This document shows positions 42,946 through 51,303 of a stretch of DNA of 64,000 nucleotides, piece after piece; position 1 is the first letter of the stretch, and the number at the start of each line of letters is the position of its first letter. The position numbers and the translations under genes are program-made. This stretch comes from Gammaproteobacteria bacterium. GTDB lineage: Bacteria > Pseudomonadota > Gammaproteobacteria > Pseudomonadales > Pseudomonadaceae. The stretch covers positions 22,596 through 86,595 of the forward strand of contig JAHIWP010000064.1 in the NCBI GenBank assembly GCA_018816095.1, written 5' to 3'. Under the pieces are notes generated by a model, which made no database searches, had not been told where the DNA came from, and saw nothing but the letters and a program-made list of their open reading frames with translations.

Positions 42946-43944
42946 ATGTCCATTCGCCGTTTTGCCCTCGCTGCACTTGCCAGCGCCATTCTTGCAGGCC
43001 CGGCAGCCGCTGCAGAAACTCTGCTCAACGTGTCCTACGACCCGACCCGTGAGCTGTACAGTGACTTCAACGCCGCCTTCAACAAACACTGGCAAGCTCA
43101 GGGCCATGAAGCCGTGACCATCCAGCAATCCCACGGTGGTTCGGGCAAACAGGCCCGTGCAGTAATCGATGGCCTGCGTGCAGACGTGGTAACCCTGGCT
43201 TTATCCGGTGATATCGACGAGCTGTACAAGCTCGGCAAGCTGATCCCGGAAAACTGGCAGGAGCGTCTGCCGCAATCGAGCACGCCGTACACCTCGACCA
43301 TTGTGTTCCTGGTACGCAAGGGCAATCCGGAAGGCATCAAGGACTGGGATGACTTGGTCAAGCCGGGTGTTGAAGTGATCACCCCGAACCCGAAAACCTC
43401 TGGCGGCGCGCGCTGGAACTTCCTCGCCGCCTGGGCCTACGCCCAGCAGAAATACGGCAGCGAAGCTAAGGCTCAGGAATTCGTGGGTCAGCTCTATAAA
43501 AATGTGCCGGTACTCGACACCGGTGCCCGTGGTTCGACCATCACCTTCGTCAACAACCAGATCGGCGACGTGCTGCTGGCCTGGGAAAACGAAGCCTTCC
43601 TGGCATTGAAAGAAGAGGGCGGCGACAACTTCGAAATCGTCGCACCGTCACTGTCGATCCTGGCCGAGCCGCCGGTGGCTTTAGTGGATGCCAACGTCGA
43701 CAAGAAGGGCACGCGCACAGTGGCGGAGGCCTACCTCAACTACCTGTACAGCGACGAAGGTCAACGTCTGGCGGCCAAGCACTTTTACCGCCCGCGTAAC
43801 CAGGCCATTGCGAGCGAGTTCGCCGAGCAGTTCCCGGCACTGAAACTGGTCACTGTCGATAAGGACTTCAGCGGTTGGAAGACCGCACAGCCGAAGTTCT
43901 TCAATGACGGTGGGGTTTTCGATCAGATTTACCAGGCCCAGTGA
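42946..43944 (+). CDS. sbp: Sulfate-binding periplasmic protein, copy 2
   Basis: A 332-residue sulfate-binding protein. The signal peptide ends near residue 23 (GPAAAAETL), and the mature chain starts [40 protein letters not shown] and [20 protein letters not shown] carry sulfate-contacting residues. TTAGGAG precedes the ATG. It is followed by a palindromic repeat and then cysT-cysW-cysA, so this plus-strand set is complete. It differs clearly from copy 1 outside the ligand motifs; the two may favour sulfate versus thiosulfate. Confidence 0.93.
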   Translation: MSIRRFALAALASAILAGPAAAAETLLNVSYDPTRELYSDFNAAFNKHWQAQGHEAVTIQQSHGGSGKQARAVIDGLRADVVTLALSGDIDELYKLGKLIPENWQERLPQSSTPYTSTIVFLVRKGNPEGIKDWDDLVKPGVEVITPNPKTSGGARWNFLAAWAYAQQKYGSEAKAQEFVGQLYKNVPVLDTGARGSTITFVNNQIGDVLLAWENEAFLALKEEGGDNFEIVAPSLSILAEPPVALVDANVDKKGTRTVAEAYLNYLYSDEGQRLAAKHFYRPRNQAIASEFAEQFPALKLVTVDKDFSGWKTAQPKFFNDGGVFDQIYQAQ

Positions 43945-43958
43945 GCTTAAACAGCGAA

Positions 43959-44053
43959 CGTAGGATGGGTTGAGCGAAGCGATACCCATCGGCTCCAAAC
44001 CGGCCAGTGATGGGTATCGCAGGCTCAACCTGCGCGGCCCGACCCATCCTACG
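43959..44053. repeat. Nested palindromic repeat between sbp and cysT
   Basis: A 95-base element bounded by CGTAGGATGGGT (43959-43970) and its exact inverse ACCCATCCTACG (44042-44053), with an inner inverted pair GATACCCATC/GATGGGTATC. Elements with GTAGGATGGGT ends are widely repeated in gamma-proteobacterial intergenic DNA. Inside the sbp-cysTWA operon it would form a long hairpin in the mRNA, which could protect the sbp message or limit read-through to the permeases. Confidence 0.75.
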
Positions 44054-44102
44054 GACTCGTCCGCGCCATTAGTTCATCGTTTAACCCGCCAAGGCCAAAA
44101 CC

Positions 44103-44921
44103 ATGTCTCGTCGTACTTCCCCCGTCATACCCGGCTTCGGGCTGACGCTGGGTTACACCCTGGTGTACCTCAGCCTGTTGGTGCTGATTCCTCTGGGTGC
44201 CATGTTTGTTCACGCCGCTCAACTCACCTGGGCTGAGTTCTGGGCCATCATTTCCGCGCCGCGGGTACTGGCAGCGCTCAAACTGAGCTTTACCACGGCC
44301 TTTGCGGCGGCAGTCATCAACGGCATTATCGGCACATTGCTGGCTTGGGCGCTGGTGCGTTACACCTTCCCGGGGCGCAAGGTGATAGAAGCGATGATCG
44401 ACCTGCCGTTTGCCTTGCCCACCGCCGTTGCCGGTATCGCCCTGACTGCCTTGTATGCACCAAGCGGCCTGGTCGGCCAGTTCGCCACTCATCTGGGTTT
44501 CAAAATTGCCTATACCCCCATCGGCATCACCCTGGCACTGACCTTTGTCACCTTGCCGTTTGTGGTGCGTACCCTGCAGCCGGTACTGTCGGACATCCCG
44601 CGTGAGGTCGAAGAAGCGGCGGCCTGCTTGGGGGCCAAACCCTTGCAAGTGTTTCGTCATGTGCTGCTACCGGCGTTGCTGCCGGCCTGGTTGACCGGCT
44701 TCTCGCTGGCCTTTGCCCGCGGTGTCGGCGAGTACGGTTCGGTGATTTTTATCGCCGGCAATATGCCGATGAAGACCGAGATCCTGCCGCTGTTAATCAT
44801 GGTCAAGCTCGACCAGTACGACTACACCGGTGCCACGGCTATTGGTGTGCTGATGCTGGTGGTCTCCTTCATTTTGCTGCTGCTGATCAATCTGCTGCAG
44901 CGCCAGATCGCTAAAGCCTGA
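44103..44921 (+). CDS. cysT: Sulfate/thiosulfate ABC permease, copy 2
   Basis: A 272-residue CysT (CysU)-type permease with six predicted helices. [21 protein letters not shown], the coupling segment [21 protein letters not shown] and [16 protein letters not shown] are family landmarks. It follows sbp copy 2 after the palindromic repeat and precedes cysW by 10 bases. With cysW it forms the sulfate channel energised by the adjacent CysA. Confidence 0.93.
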   Translation: MSRRTSPVIPGFGLTLGYTLVYLSLLVLIPLGAMFVHAAQLTWAEFWAIISAPRVLAALKLSFTTAFAAAVINGIIGTLLAWALVRYTFPGRKVIEAMIDLPFALPTAVAGIALTALYAPSGLVGQFATHLGFKIAYTPIGITLALTFVTLPFVVRTLQPVLSDIPREVEEAAACLGAKPLQVFRHVLLPALLPAWLTGFSLAFARGVGEYGSVIFIAGNMPMKTEILPLLIMVKLDQYDYTGATAIGVLMLVVSFILLLLINLLQRQIAKA

Positions 44922-44931
44922 GGAAGTCGCC

Positions 44932-45804
44932 ATGTCTTCTATCACCCTAAGCGCGTCAGCCTCGGCCAACGCGGCGCGGCGCGGTAATGTGCTCGGTCGT
45001 AGGCTGCTGATCATCAGCGCCTGGCTGGTGTTTGTGCTGTTTCTGCTGTTGCCGCTGTTGATCGTGCTGAGTGAGGCGCTCAAGCATGGCGTCGGTACTT
45101 TCTTCGGCGCAATCTTTGAGGCCGATGCGCTTTCCGCGTTGCAGCTGACGCTGCTGGCCGTGGGCATTTCGGTACCGCTCAATCTGGTATTTGGCGTCGC
45201 TGCGGCCTGGTGCGTGAGCAAGTACGGGTTTCGCGGCAAAAGTATTCTGGTCACCCTGATCGACCTGCCGTTCTCGGTGTCGCCGGTGATCGCCGGCTTG
45301 GTCTATGTACTGCTGTTCGGTGCGCAGGGGTTTATTGGCCCGTGGCTGCGTGAGCACGATATCCAGATCATTTTCGCGTTGCCGGGCATCGTCCTGGCCA
45401 CGGTATTTGTCACCGTGCCCTTTATTGCCCGCGAACTGATCCCGCTGATGCAAGAGCAAGGCACCCAGGAAGAGGAGGCCGCGCGCCTACTCGGTGCCAG
45501 TGGCTGGCAAATGTTCTGGCATGTCACCTTGCCCAATATCAAATGGGGCCTTATCTATGGCGTGGTGCTGTGTACCGCGCGCGCCATGGGCGAGTTTGGG
45601 GCGGTATCGGTGGTGTCCGGGCACATCCGTGGTTACACCAATACGCTGCCGCTGCATGTAGAGATTCTCTATAACGAATACAATCACGTCGCCGCGTTCA
45701 GTGTCGCCAGTCTGCTGCTGTTGCTGGCGCTGTTTATTCTGCTGCTCAAGCAGTGGAGCGAGTCACGTATCAACCGCCTGAAAGCCAGTGCTGGCGAGGA
45801 ATAA
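44932..45804 (+). CDS. cysW: Sulfate/thiosulfate ABC permease, copy 2
   Basis: A 290-residue CysW-type permease. The first 20 residues are a Ser/Ala-rich cytoplasmic tail; six helices follow. Landmarks are [20 protein letters not shown], the coupling loop [22 protein letters not shown] and [23 protein letters not shown] precedes the ATG. It is spaced 10 bases from cysT and three bases from cysA, so the three genes are a single transcription unit. Confidence 0.93.
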   Translation: MSSITLSASASANAARRGNVLGRRLLIISAWLVFVLFLLLPLLIVLSEALKHGVGTFFGAIFEADALSALQLTLLAVGISVPLNLVFGVAAAWCVSKYGFRGKSILVTLIDLPFSVSPVIAGLVYVLLFGAQGFIGPWLREHDIQIIFALPGIVLATVFVTVPFIARELIPLMQEQGTQEEEAARLLGASGWQMFWHVTLPNIKWGLIYGVVLCTARAMGEFGAVSVVSGHIRGYTNTLPLHVEILYNEYNHVAAFSVASLLLLLALFILLLKQWSESRINRLKASAGEE

Positions 45805-45807
45805 GTC

Positions 45808-46800
45808 ATGTCGATCGTAGTATCCAATGTCAGCAAGAACTTCAATGCGTTCAAAGCGCTGAACGATATCAACCTGAACATCCAGAGCGGTGAACTGGTC
45901 GCCCTGCTCGGCCCATCCGGCTGCGGCAAAACCACCTTGCTGCGGATTATTGCCGGCCTGGAAACCCCGGACGTTGGCAGTATCGAGTTTCACGGTGAAG
46001 ACGTGTCGAGCCACGATGTGCGCGACCGTAATGTCGGTTTCGTGTTCCAGCACTACGCACTCTTCCGCCATATGACCGTATTCGACAACGTGGCGTTTGG
46101 CTTGCGTATGAAGCCCAAGCGCGAACGGCCGAACGAGAATGTAATCAAGAAGAAGGTCCATGAGCTGCTCGAACTGGTGCAGCTCGACTGGCTGGCCGAT
46201 CGTTACCCCGAGCAGCTCTCTGGCGGCCAGCGTCAACGTATCGCCCTGGCCCGTGCGCTGGCGGTTGAGCCGAAAGTGCTGCTGTTGGACGAACCTTTCG
46301 GCGCGCTGGATGCCAAGGTGCGCAAGGAGCTACGCCGCTGGTTGGCGCGTCTGCATGAAGAGGTGCATCTGACCTCGGTGTTTGTGACCCACGACCAAGA
46401 AGAGGCTATGGAAGTGGCTGACCGTATTGTGGTGATGAACAAAGGCGTGATCGAACAGATCGGCTCGCCAGGCGAGGTGTACGAGCAGCCGGCCAGTGAT
46501 TTCGTTTATCACTTCCTCGGCGATGCCAACCGCCTGTATGTCGGCGAGGACCATCACGTGCTGTTCCGTCCGCACGAGATTCACCTCTCACGCCAGGCCG
46601 AAGAAGGTCATCAGGCCGGTGAAGTCCGCGACATTCGCCCGCTCGGCGCTATTACCCGCGTGACCCTCAAGGTTGCCGGGCAGAGTGAGCCGATTGAAGC
46701 CGAAGTGGCTAAAGACCACCTAAGCCTGGCTAACCTGAGCCGCGGTGAAATCCTGTATTTCAAACCGAAAGCGGGGCAGCCATTGATTCAGCAGCGCTGA
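45808..46800 (+). CDS. cysA: Sulfate/thiosulfate import ATP-binding protein
   Basis: A 330-residue ABC ATPase for sulfate import. Walker [13 protein letters not shown] (about residues 34-45), signature [11 protein letters not shown], Walker [13 protein letters not shown] and VTHDQEEA are complete; the C-terminal region (about 240-330) is a TOBE-like regulatory domain with [12 protein letters not shown]. It is the only CysA in the window, while there are two CysT/CysW pairs, so it may serve both. The stop TGA is immediately followed by an in-frame TAG that is the first triplet of a MITE-like repeat. Confidence 0.95.
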   Translation: MSIVVSNVSKNFNAFKALNDINLNIQSGELVALLGPSGCGKTTLLRIIAGLETPDVGSIEFHGEDVSSHDVRDRNVGFVFQHYALFRHMTVFDNVAFGLRMKPKRERPNENVIKKKVHELLELVQLDWLADRYPEQLSGGQRQRIALARALAVEPKVLLLDEPFGALDAKVRKELRRWLARLHEEVHLTSVFVTHDQEEAMEVADRIVVMNKGVIEQIGSPGEVYEQPASDFVYHFLGDANRLYVGEDHHVLFRPHEIHLSRQAEEGHQAGEVRDIRPLGAITRVTLKVAGQSEPIEAEVAKDHLSLANLSRGEILYFKPKAGQPLIQQR

Positions 46801-46941
46801 TAGCCTGCATACGATCTGCTGCGCGTCGGCCCTGCTGCGTTAAAAACAGGCTCGGAATGCTCATGTACAAAAGTACACTCCGCTTCCTCGCCTCTTTTTG
46901 CCTTGCAGGACTCTAGCTCGCGAGATCGTAAGTAGGCTCTA
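46801..46941. mobile_element. MITE-like repeat, copy 1
   Basis: A 141-base non-coding element with imperfect terminal inverted repeats (TAGCCTGCATACGATCT at the left; TAGAGCCTACTTACGATCT read inward from the right). Read on the minus strand it shares TCTCGCGAGCTAGAG, GCGAGGAAGCGGA, a GAGCATT block, TTTTTAACGC and GCCGACGCGCAGCAGA, in the same order, with the copy at 58352-58593. It starts on the base after the cysA stop. No transposase is encoded. Confidence 0.78.
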
Positions 46942-46950
46942 GGTAAAACC

Positions 46951-46983
46951 AACAAGGAGCGCAATGCGCTCCTTGTTTATTTT
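46951..46983. terminator. Terminator between convergent cysA and ydbL
   Basis: A 12-bp perfect stem (AACAAGGAGCGC/GCGCTCCTTGTT, loop AAT) is followed by TATTTT on the plus strand. It separates the convergent cysA and ydbL genes and probably ends the sulfate operon, and perhaps the ydb operon from the other side. Confidence 0.85.
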
Positions 46984-46993
46984 GGGCTTCAAG

Positions 46994-47338
46994 CTATTTG
47001 CGTTGCCACTTACCTTGTAGCTGGATGTACTGCCCAGGCGGGGTTTTGTCGATGGCTTTCTGCCCGGCAATGGCTTCCACATCAGTTAGTTTGATGTCGT
47101 TTTGTGCGGCCAGCTTTTGGTATTCAGCGCGCCGTGCCTGGTTGATCAATTGGGCGATTTCGGCGGCTTGGCCACCGCCGCTGACAACCCCTAGATAGCC
47201 ATTAGTCATTTCACCCAATTGGCCGCTGGCTTTGGCATCGCCCAGGGCAGACATGGCTTCGTTGAGGTTCAAGGCGACGGCTGGCAGGCTCAGGCTAAGC
47301 AGCAGCAATAGGCTGGCGAGGCGTTTCGTTAGGTTCAT
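46994..47338 (-). CDS. ydbL: YdbL-family periplasmic protein (DUF1318)
   Basis: A 114-residue secreted protein with signal peptide about 1-22 (SLPAVALNL) and the DUF1318 domain: LNEAMSALGDAKASGQLGEM, GYLGVVSGG, INQARRAEYQKLAAQN and a C-terminal IQLQGKWQ. In E. coli YdbL works with YdbH and YnbE, apparently limiting YdbH-YnbE assembly. It is the last gene of the conserved ydbH-ynbE-ydbL order, 11 bases after ynbE. Confidence 0.9.
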   Translation of the reverse strand: MNLTKRLASLLLLLSLSLPAVALNLNEAMSALGDAKASGQLGEMTNGYLGVVSGGGQAAEIAQLINQARRAEYQKLAAQNDIKLTDVEAIAGQKAIDKTPPGQYIQLQGKWQRK

Positions 47339-47349
47339 GCTCGGGCTCC

Positions 47350-47541
47350 TTAGAACAATCCGCTGGATTCGCTGAACATGCTGTCCAGGGCTTTATCCAC
47401 CTTGATATAGATTTCGTGCTCGATTTTTACATTGAGGTTTATGTTGATCGGCTCATTCGGCATCGCCAGCTGCACGGTCGGGGTGCAGGCCGTGCTGAGC
47501 AGCCCTAGTAGCAGGGCGGCGAAACAATTACGCACGCGCAT
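47350..47541 (-). CDS. ynbE: YnbE-family outer-membrane lipoprotein
   Basis: A 63-residue lipoprotein. The signal ends in the lipobox STAC with Cys19, and the mature part reads PININLNVKIEHEIYIKVDKAL, the conserved YnbE core. In E. coli YnbE pairs with the C-terminus of YdbH by beta-strand stacking to form a bridge between inner and outer membranes. It sits between ydbH and ydbL with short gaps. Confidence 0.9.
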   Translation of the reverse strand: MRVRNCFAALLLGLLSTACTPTVQLAMPNEPININLNVKIEHEIYIKVDKALDSMFSESSGLF

Positions 47542-47562
47542 GGCGCTTCTCCTTGATCTGAA

Positions 47563-50163
47563 TCATGGCTCTGTCGGAGCCGTCTTGGCATTGCGCTCCA
47601 GCATACGCTGTTGCACGCGCTGCCTGATGATATCGCTAACCTTGTCGGTCAGTTGCAGGCTGGCCAGCAGTGTCGGGATGTCTTCTTCCAGGTTGATCGT
47701 GAAGTGAATCGGCCGGCCTTGCTCGATGGCCGGGTTTTGTCCCTCCAGGCGCAGGGCCAGGTTCAGTTTGCCCTGCGGGTTGTAGTCGACCTGGCTGCTT
47801 AGGGTGGTAAAGCGGAAATCCTCCAGTGATTGGGTCACCAGTTGCATCGCCCGGTTGCTTTGGCCTAGGGCGCGGATGCGTTCGGAGTGAAACTCTAGTT
47901 GGCCGCCCGGTGCGCGTGCGCTCAGTTGGCCTTGCCCGATGGTCACGCCTTGACGGCTGATTTGCAGCGGTAAGCGGCCATCGAGGGTACCGGTGCCGGC
48001 CAAACCTTCTGTGGGGTAGAGGATAAACAGTTGCTCAAGTTCCAGGCCTTGCACCTCTATAGGAAACAGCAACGGCTCGGCGGCGAGGCTCCACTGCCCA
48101 GGCGCTACACGCAGGTTGCCACCCATTAATGCCGTCTCGGCTTGCTGCAGTTCGAGCTGGCCTTGGCTGGGCGTTTGCAGGGCGGCGCTGTAGCGGCCTT
48201 TGAGTTGCAGTGGCCCCAGCGGAATGCCGGGGTTGGCCTGGGCCAAGCGCAGTTCGCTGAGCTCAAGCTGCAGCTGCTTGGGGTCGATTCGTACACTGAG
48301 TTCGCCGTCTAAGCCCTCAAGGACGGTGCGGTCATAAATCCCGCCCAGACCTTTGCCGGTGAGTTGGAGTACCAGGGTAGGGCGTTGTTGACCGCCGGCT
48401 AAGCTAAGGCTTGCGTTGGCATTCAGGCGACCGTTGTTGAATTCAAGCAAGGCTGGCCAGGCGCTGAAACTGGCTTGCAATGGGTTGCCGCTGCGCAAAA
48501 ACACTTCATTCAGCTGCGCTTGCAGGCTGAGGTCTTGGCCGCTGCTGTATTGCGCCTGCAGTTTGAGTTGCAGCTCGGCATCGTTGCGCAGGGTGCCCTG
48601 CAGCTCTGCGCGCTGCGGGCTTGCATCTATGGGGCCTTGCCAGTACCAGCGTTGCGTCTGCAACTGCTCATGCTGCAGCTGCGCGCTCAGGTCGAGGGGG
48701 CCTTGCAGGCGCCAGTCGCTCGGTACACCGGCCGTTAGCTGTGCGTGCAGTTGCAGTGAGGGGCTGCTGACCTTGAGTTGCTGTGCGCGAAAATCGCCGT
48801 TACCCAGGTGCTGTAGATTGAGCTGTGAGCCTTTCGCCAACGCGAGACTTAGCCGCTGTGCGTCCATGTACGCGTTAAGTTGTAACTGCGCCTGGAGTGC
48901 GCCGACATCCCAACCCGCCACCTGCAGTGCGGGGCTGTTGGCGCTGAGTGTGCCATCCAGCAGTTGCAAGCCCCAGGGCAAGCCGTTGGCCAGGATCAGC
49001 GTGCCTTGCAACGCCAGCGTACTGCGGCCCTTGGCGGTCAGTTGCAGCTGAAGGGGCAGGGCGCGGCCGCTCAACTGTTCGGCAATAACAGGTGGCATTG
49101 CTGTGGCATGGATTTTTAGCTGCAAAGCCTCAGGTAACAGCTCGGGCGGCAGGTCACTGACAAGGCCGGGGGCGATGTGTTGGAGGCTGAGGTCGGCGCT
49201 GAGGCTGTCTGCCAGCCACAATCCATCCAGTGTGTGTGCGGCCAGCTCGAAGCTGCCTTGTAGTTGGCCAATCGCCGGTATTGGCCAGGGCTCCGGCAGG
49301 TTGGCGCTGGCTATAAGCTGGCCGCTGGCTTGTTGCAATTGCGACAGGCTGAGCGGGCCTGGAGCAAGGTGCAGTTGCCAGCTTGCCTGGAGCTGCGCGG
49401 CGGCCGGGGTGGTCGGTAAGTCATCGCGGGGGCTGGGCAGCCATTGGCTGAGCCAGCTGTGCAGGGCCTTGCTTTGTTGCAGGTCGCCACTGAGTTCGCC
49501 CTGCCACAGCGTTGCATCATTGCCTGGTTGCAAGCTGCTGATGAGCTGCAATTGCGACTGCTGGTTGATGGCCAGGCTCAGCTGCAGCTCTGGTGCGCTA
49601 GCCGAACCCTGTAGCTGCGCGTGCCAGCGCAGTTGATCCTGCTGGTGCTGCAGGTTGAGTTGCAGGTCGAGGTGTTGCGCCGCAGTTGCGGGCTGTTTTA
49701 GCAACTGCAAATCGCCCAGCAGTTGGCAGCGTGTTGCACCACAAGGCAGCTCGACTTGCAGCGCATCAATCTGCAACCGCTGCGGTAACAGGCTGATGAC
49801 GGTGCCAAGCTGCTCAAGCAGTACGTCCAGATTGCGGCTCTCAGCGCTTGTTGATGCAGCGCCAGAGGGTAGGTTCAGTTGCAGGTTGGCGATATCGATC
49901 TGCTGCCAAAACGGCAGTGCCAGGCTGAATTCGCGCCAGTGCAGCTGCAGGTGTTGCAGCTGCACTGCGCCGCTTGGGTGCTGCAGGCTGAGCTGGTCAA
50001 GCTGGATGCCTTGGCTGTTAAGGCTTAGGCCGCGCCAGTCGAGGTTTTCGATGTGCTCGCGTTCGAGTAGGCGGTTAAGGCTCACATAGGCGTAAGCACT
50101 CAGCAGCGCGAGCAGTAAAAGCAAGCAACCGATAGTTCGCAGCCAGGTGCGCCGGCTGGGCAT
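47563..50163 (-). CDS. ydbH: YdbH-family AsmA-like intermembrane protein
   Basis: An 866-residue protein with one N-terminal membrane anchor (about residues 8-27) and a very long, leucine- and glutamine-rich beta-repeat body, typical of AsmA-like bridge proteins. The C-terminal conserved part includes GTGTLDGRLPLQISRQGVTI and ends IIRQRVQQRMLERNAK. YdbH, with YhdP and TamB, is implicated in phospholipid transport to the outer membrane in E. coli. The ATG at 50163 immediately precedes the anchor; the open frame extends further but lacks a better start. It is the first gene of the ydbH-ynbE-ydbL operon. Confidence 0.88.
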   Translation of the reverse strand: MPSRRTWLRTIGCLLLLLALLSAYAYVSLNRLLEREHIENLDWRGLSLNSQGIQLDQLSLQHPSGAVQLQHLQLHWREFSLALPFWQQIDIANLQLNLPSGAASTSAESRNLDVLLEQLGTVISLLPQRLQIDALQVELPCGATRCQLLGDLQLLKQPATAAQHLDLQLNLQHQQDQLRWHAQLQGSASAPELQLSLAINQQSQLQLISSLQPGNDATLWQGELSGDLQQSKALHSWLSQWLPSPRDDLPTTPAAAQLQASWQLHLAPGPLSLSQLQQASGQLIASANLPEPWPIPAIGQLQGSFELAAHTLDGLWLADSLSADLSLQHIAPGLVSDLPPELLPEALQLKIHATAMPPVIAEQLSGRALPLQLQLTAKGRSTLALQGTLILANGLPWGLQLLDGTLSANSPALQVAGWDVGALQAQLQLNAYMDAQRLSLALAKGSQLNLQHLGNGDFRAQQLKVSSPSLQLHAQLTAGVPSDWRLQGPLDLSAQLQHEQLQTQRWYWQGPIDASPQRAELQGTLRNDAELQLKLQAQYSSGQDLSLQAQLNEVFLRSGNPLQASFSAWPALLEFNNGRLNANASLSLAGGQQRPTLVLQLTGKGLGGIYDRTVLEGLDGELSVRIDPKQLQLELSELRLAQANPGIPLGPLQLKGRYSAALQTPSQGQLELQQAETALMGGNLRVAPGQWSLAAEPLLFPIEVQGLELEQLFILYPTEGLAGTGTLDGRLPLQISRQGVTIGQGQLSARAPGGQLEFHSERIRALGQSNRAMQLVTQSLEDFRFTTLSSQVDYNPQGKLNLALRLEGQNPAIEQGRPIHFTINLEEDIPTLLASLQLTDKVSDIIRQRVQQRMLERNAKTAPTEP

Positions 50164-50844
50164 AAGCACTGATCCATAGTGGGGGAGTGTGGCGTGGCAG
50201 GACGTTAACTCATGTCTGCCAGGCTGCCAATCACGTGGCGCGTTATCGGCCTGAGCCTGGCATTCAGTTGCCGCATCCACCTTCTGCAGTTTTAAACGCG
50301 GGTTAGCCCACACGAGTGCTTATCACAGCGGTCAAACGTCGGCCGTTTTGATGCACGTAGTCGGCTGCGAGGCTGCAGCTTTACATGTGAGCCAAGGTTC
50401 CAGCGTCCCACCTCGTCCACTTGACGCCCTATTAAGGGCATGAGCGATGGTCGCGTCAGCCTAGATGGGGCGGCGTTTAGCGGTTAATTTGCCCTCAAAA
50501 AGGGCAGTGCGACGGCTTGCCGCATCGACTTGTGCACAATTGCGATGCGCCTCGTCAAGCAAAACCTAGTGCTTGACGTAAACCCTTGATTCTTTTTATT
50601 GATTTTATAAGTCAATGAAATATATGAGTTTTTTGCGCTGGTGAAAAAATCACCAGTTTGAGCTCAGGCCCCATGGGGTAAGCGCTAACGGCGCTTGATC
50701 CCATGTTATCCACTAAGTTATCCACAGCTTTTGTGGATTAAGCCAAGCGCTTGCTCTAGACCGCGGCTTAGCGCTTTTTACAAGGCTTTACCTTGGCGAA
50801 AATAAGAGTAGAGTGGCGCGCCTTTCCAGCTACCTCTGCTTTTT
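50164..50844. other. Palindrome-rich intergenic region
   Basis: About 680 bases without a supportable gene between divergent ydbH and the Sel1-repeat gene. It contains a 9-bp stem-loop (CGTCAAGCA/TGCTTGACG, 50553-50578), an AT-rich block (50580-50635), the hairpin CTGGTGA/TCACCAG (50639-50657) and three DnaA-box-like sequences (50706-50740, listed separately). The density of symmetrical elements suggests regulation or a replication-related protein-binding site. Confidence 0.5.
50706..50740. promoter_or_regulatory. Cluster of three DnaA-box-like sites
   Basis: TTATCCACT (50706-50714), a perfect TTATCCACA (50718-50726) and the inverted TGTGGATTA (50732-50740) fall within 35 bases. The middle one equals the bacterial DnaA-box consensus and the others differ by one base. 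Binding of DnaA is inference. Confidence 0.55.
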
Positions 50845-51252
50845 ATGCCACGCGTAATTACTCGTATCCCTGCTGCTCACTCTGTTGTCACGCCTCGTTT
50901 GCCTGCGCGCGTTGCGCTCTGGCTTCTAGACACCCCGCGCCTGAGTGAAGCGCCGAGCGTTAAACGCTTTGCCGGTCGACTGCTCAAGCAACCTGCTTTG
51001 CAAGGTGTGGTGAAGGCACAAAGCCGTTTGGGTCAGCTGCTCTGCCGCGACTGCGGCAATCCGCGTGATCGGCGCATGGGCTTTGAGCTACTGCGTCAGG
51101 CGGCGCGCGCCGGTGATGTGGGGGCTCAGCTTGAACTCGGCCAGTTGTATTGCCAGTCGCGCCACAACGAGCCGAAAAAAGCCCGGCATTGGCTGGAGTT
51201 AGCAGCGGGACAGGGTTCGCTCGAGGCGCAACAACTGCTTAAACAGCTCTGA
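50845..51252 (+). CDS. Small Sel1-repeat protein
   Basis: A 135-residue, basic protein. The C-terminal half holds two Sel1-type repeats (GFELLRQAARAGDVGAQLELGQLY and KARHWLELAAGQGSLEAQQLL, each shown here without its flanks), a helical fold for protein-protein contacts. The N-terminal 40 residues have no signal peptide and no recognised domain. No strong ribosome-binding site is visible before the ATG at 50845. Its partners are unknown. Confidence 0.75.
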   Translation: MPRVITRIPAAHSVVTPRLPARVALWLLDTPRLSEAPSVKRFAGRLLKQPALQGVVKAQSRLGQLLCRDCGNPRDRRMGFELLRQAARAGDVGAQLELGQLYCQSRHNEPKKARHWLELAAGQGSLEAQQLLKQL

Positions 51253-51303
51253 CTCTGTTTAGGGTACTGGTTATACTGCCAGTACTTTTCTGCGGAGCTG
51301 CTT

